NCBI GenBank assembly: GCA_005888335.1
Contig: VAWY01000166.1
Span: 1-15,925 of the forward strand
Reading direction: 5' to 3'
DNA: 15,925 nt
Source: Actinomycetota bacterium
Lineage (GTDB): Bacteria > Actinomycetota > Thermoleophilia > Solirubrobacterales > Solirubrobacteraceae
Shown here in pieces: positions 13,894-15,925 of the stretch. The notes under the pieces are model-generated. The model did no database searches. It saw only the letters and a program-made list of their open reading frames with translations, and was not told the DNA's origin. How positions within the stretch are numbered: position 1 is the first letter of the stretch; each line of letters opens with the position of its first letter. Made by a program: the position numbers and the translations under genes.

Positions 13894-15261
13894 GGGCACG
13901 CGCTCGAAGAGAGCAACTGTCTCGACGTGCGGGGTGTGCGGGAACATGTCGACCGGCCGGGCGCGGAGGAGCTCGTAGCCGTACTCCTCGCGCAGCGTCT
14001 TCGCGTCGCCGGCGAGCGTCGTCGGGTTGCACGAGACGTAGACGAGCCGCGGCGCGCCGATGGCGCCGAGGCGGCGCAGCGCCTTGCCGGCGAGCCCGGC
14101 GCGCGGGGGGTCGACGACGACGACGTCGGGCGCGCCGGAGCGGTCGAGGAGGTCGTCGACGACCTGACCCACGTTGCCGGCGAAGAAGGCCGCATTCGTG
14201 ATCCCGTTCAGCTCGGCGTTCTCGAGCGCACACGCGACGGATTCCTCCGAGACGTCGATCCCCCACACCGTCAGCGCGTCGCCCGCCATGGAGAGTCCGA
14301 TCGTGCCGATGCCGCAGTAGAGGTCCCACACCGTTTCGTCGCCGCCGAGCTGCGCAGCGTCACGCGCGAGCGCGTAGAGCTTCTCCGCCATCGCCGTGTT
14401 CGTCTGCATGAACGCGTTCGGGCGAACGCGGAAGCGCAGGCCCCCGAGCTCCTCCTCGATCCAGTCGTCGCCCCACAGAAGCTTCGTCGGTAGATTCGTC
14501 ACCTCGGCCGGCGTGTCGTTGATCGACCAGTGCACCGACCGCACCGGCGGGAAGCGGCGTACGACGTCGACGAAGTAGCCGTGCTCGAACTTCTCCCCGG
14601 CCGCGGTCACGAGCTGGACGAGCGCCTGTCCGGTGTTGCGTCCTTCGCGGACGACGAGATGGCGCAGGTACCCGGTGCCGTCTTCCTGCGAGTACGCCTC
14701 GAGCCCTTCCTCGCGCGCCCAGTCGCGCACCGCGTCGCGCAGGTCGTTGCCGAGCTCGGTCGTCAGCCAGCACTTCCGGATGTCGAGCACCTCGTCCCAG
14801 CGGCCGGCCCTGTGGAAGCCGAGCGCCGGCCCGGACGGCGTGCGGGTGAACGAGTACTCGAGCTTGTTGCGATAGTGGAAGACGTCGGGCTCGCACGGGA
14901 CGATCTCCTCGAGCGGCGGCTCCGCTATGCCTGCAAGCCGTTGGAGCGCGTCGCGAACCTGGGACTCCTTCTGTGCGAGCTGCGCGTCATAGGCCAGATC
15001 CTGGAAGCGGCAGCCTCCACACGCCGGAAAGTGCTCACACGGCGCCTCGACGCGCTGCGGGCCGGGGCGCAGGACCTCCGTCGCAAGCGCCTCGGCGTGC
15101 GAGCGCTTCACCTTCGTGACGCGCGCACGCACCCGGTCGCCGGGGAGGCCGCGGCGCACGAACACGACGAACCCGTCCACACGCGCGACGCCGTTGCCGC
15201 CGTACGCAAGCGACTCGACGTCGAGCTCGAGCTCCTGGTTTTTCGTCACCGGCGCGGCCAT
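13891..15261 (-). CDS. rlmD: 23S rRNA (uracil-5-)methyltransferase, RlmD/TrmA family with TRAM domain
   Basis: A 456-residue SAM-dependent methyltransferase that makes 5-methyluridine in RNA, most likely position 1939-type in 23S rRNA. Residues about 5-62 form a TRAM RNA-binding domain. The 4Fe-4S ligands are C75-x5-C81-x2-C84 (ACGGCRF) and C164 (IRKCW), as in E. coli RumA. The Rossmann methyltransferase domain has WDLYCGIGTIGLSMA for SAM binding and VVVDPPRAGL. The catalytic nucleophile is C411 in VSCNPTTLAGD, and the general base is E447 near the C-terminus. Related enzymes RlmC, RlmCD and TrmA share these residues; the iron-sulphur cluster argues against TrmA. Its ATG lies six bases after a TACCCT hexamer and has no Shine-Dalgarno sequence, so it appears leaderless. 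Confidence 0.92.
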   Translation of the reverse strand: MAAPVTKNQELELDVESLAYGGNGVARVDGFVVFVRRGLPGDRVRARVTKVKRSHAEALATEVLRPGPQRVEAPCEHFPACGGCRFQDLAYDAQLAQKESQVRDALQRLAGIAEPPLEEIVPCEPDVFHYRNKLEYSFTRTPSGPALGFHRAGRWDEVLDIRKCWLTTELGNDLRDAVRDWAREEGLEAYSQEDGTGYLRHLVVREGRNTGQALVQLVTAAGEKFEHGYFVDVVRRFPPVRSVHWSINDTPAEVTNLPTKLLWGDDWIEEELGGLRFRVRPNAFMQTNTAMAEKLYALARDAAQLGGDETVWDLYCGIGTIGLSMAGDALTVWGIDVSEESVACALENAELNGITNAAFFAGNVGQVVDDLLDRSGAPDVVVVDPPRAGLAGKALRRLGAIGAPRLVYVSCNPTTLAGDAKTLREEYGYELLRARPVDMFPHTPHVETVALFERVP

Positions 15262-15267
15262 CGCCGC

Positions 15268-15273
15268 AGGGTA
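15268..15273 (-). promoter_or_regulatory. -10 element of a leaderless promoter for the rRNA methyltransferase gene
   Basis: On the minus strand TACCCT is followed by six bases (GCGGCG) and the ATG at 15261. The hexamer fits the TAnnnT pattern and spacing seen before pepT and the PAP2-family gene. It lies in the 16-base gap after the stop of the upstream phosphoesterase gene, giving the methyltransferase gene its own promoter. Confidence 0.5.
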
Positions 15274-15277
15274 CTGC

Positions 15278-15925
15278 CTACTTCCGCGTCGGCCGGACGG
15301 GCAGCAGCAGCGGCTTGCGCGGCAGTTGCGCGAAGTCGAAGTCCCGCCTGAGGTCGCCGAGGATCTTCACGCGCTCGCGGACGTCCGGCCGCGGATCCGG
15401 CCGCCCGTCCGTGCGCGGGTCGAGCCGCTGACCGCCGAGGAAGTCGTCCTCGATGAACTTCAGGTACGCATCGTGGCTCAGGATCTGATGGTCGATGTAG
15501 CCGCGCTTCGCGTACGGGCTGATCACGAGCCCCGGGACGCGCAGGCCGTAGCCGCTCGCATCGACCCTGGGCGGCTTGACGTGGTCGTAGAAGCCGCCCC
15601 AGTCGTCCCAGCTGAGAAAGATCGCGGTCGAGCTCCAGTCGGGACTGCGCATGATCGCGTTGACCACGCCGGTCACGTATGCCTGGCCGCGGCGGATCGA
15701 CGCCGGCGGGTGGTCGCTCACCGACTCCGCCGGCGCGAGCCAGGCGACGGCCGGCAGCCTCCCCGTGCGCGCGGCGTGCAGGAAGTCGTTGAACGGCGCG
15801 ATGTTCTCGCCCTCGCGGTCCTGCTTCACCGTGTCGAACCACGGCAGCGGGTTCCAGATGCCCGGGGTCTTCGCGTTCTGCGGCAACGCCTTGCAGAACA
15901 TCTGGTTGTTGTCGCAGTCGGGTTG
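15278..15925 (-). CDS. Phospholipase C / AcpA-type phosphoesterase (C-terminal part)
   Basis: The last 215 codons of a gene that enters from the right edge. The sequence has the C-terminal motifs of the phosphoesterase family that includes bacterial phospholipase C and the acid phosphatase Acp[44 protein letters not shown] with its metal-binding Asp and His, and [18 protein letters not shown]. These enzymes are secreted and hydrolyse phosphate esters or phospholipids; the signal peptide and the N-terminal metal-binding part are outside the window. The usual DE before GGFYDH is DD here. An internal ATG at 15901 is not the start, since the frame stays open to the window edge with further family-like residues. 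The C-terminal 30 residues are basic. Confidence 0.85.
   Translation of the reverse strand, partial: QPDCDNNQMFCKALPQNAKTPGIWNPLPWFDTVKQDREGENIAPFNDFLHAARTGRLPAVAWLAPAESVSDHPPASIRRGQAYVTGVVNAIMRSPDWSSTAIFLSWDDWGGFYDHVKPPRVDASGYGLRVPGLVISPYAKRGYIDHQILSHDAYLKFIEDDFLGGQRLDPRTDGRPDPRPDVRERVKILGDLRRDFDFAQLPRKPLLLPVRPTRK

Overview
This is a high-GC bacterial window, judged by eye, packed with genes that often overlap by 4 bases or less and use many GTG and TTG starts. A mycobacterial-type inositol-3-phosphate synthase beside a CDP-alcohol phosphatidyltransferase, and several genes whose start codon lies 6-7 bases after a TAnnnT hexamer (leaderless-type promoters), point to an actinobacterium. A deep-branching group such as Thermoleophilia would fit, but that placement is inference. 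I saw no tRNA, rRNA, CRISPR array, insertion sequence or phage gene.

Layout. Positions 1-3274 (+) hold an amino-acid uptake/utilisation operon: the tail of a PLP-dependent aminotransferase, a GntR/FCD regulator, a secreted solute-binding protein, a permease and an ATPase of the polar amino acid ABC family. Positions 3271-4625 (-) hold a DMT/EamA transporter and an uncharacterised small protein, translationally coupled. Positions 4661-5920 (+) encode a peptidase T-type tripeptidase. It is followed by a pair of inverted GGGGACAGTCCCC palindromes resembling a REP doublet, and then by moaA (6068-7072).

Positions 7107-12835 and on to 13581 (+) form the most interesting stretch. A PAP2-type membrane phosphatase/transferase, a CDP-alcohol phosphatidyltransferase and inositol-3-phosphate synthase look like a phosphatidylinositol module. 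Ino1 makes inositol phosphate, the phosphatidyltransferase attaches it to a lipid, and the PAP2 protein is a candidate for the later dephosphorylation or transfer step. They are followed by an unknown multi-pass membrane protein, a two-domain protein fusing a GT4-type glycosyltransferase to a PHP phosphoesterase, a uracil-DNA-glycosylase-like protein without any cysteine or the usual catalytic motifs, and a multi-pass membrane protein that carries the two aspartates and PAL motif expected of a presenilin-like intramembrane aspartyl protease.

Positions 13514-15925 (-) hold a small two-helix membrane protein, a TrmA/RlmD-family 23S rRNA uracil methyltransferase with a TRAM domain, and the C-terminal part of a phospholipase C/AcpA-type phosphoesterase that runs off the right edge.

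Candidates for undescribed biology are the presenilin-like protein coupled to the degenerate UDG-like protein, the GT4-PHP fusion, and the PAP2 protein as a possible missing phosphatidylinositol-phosphate phosphatase.
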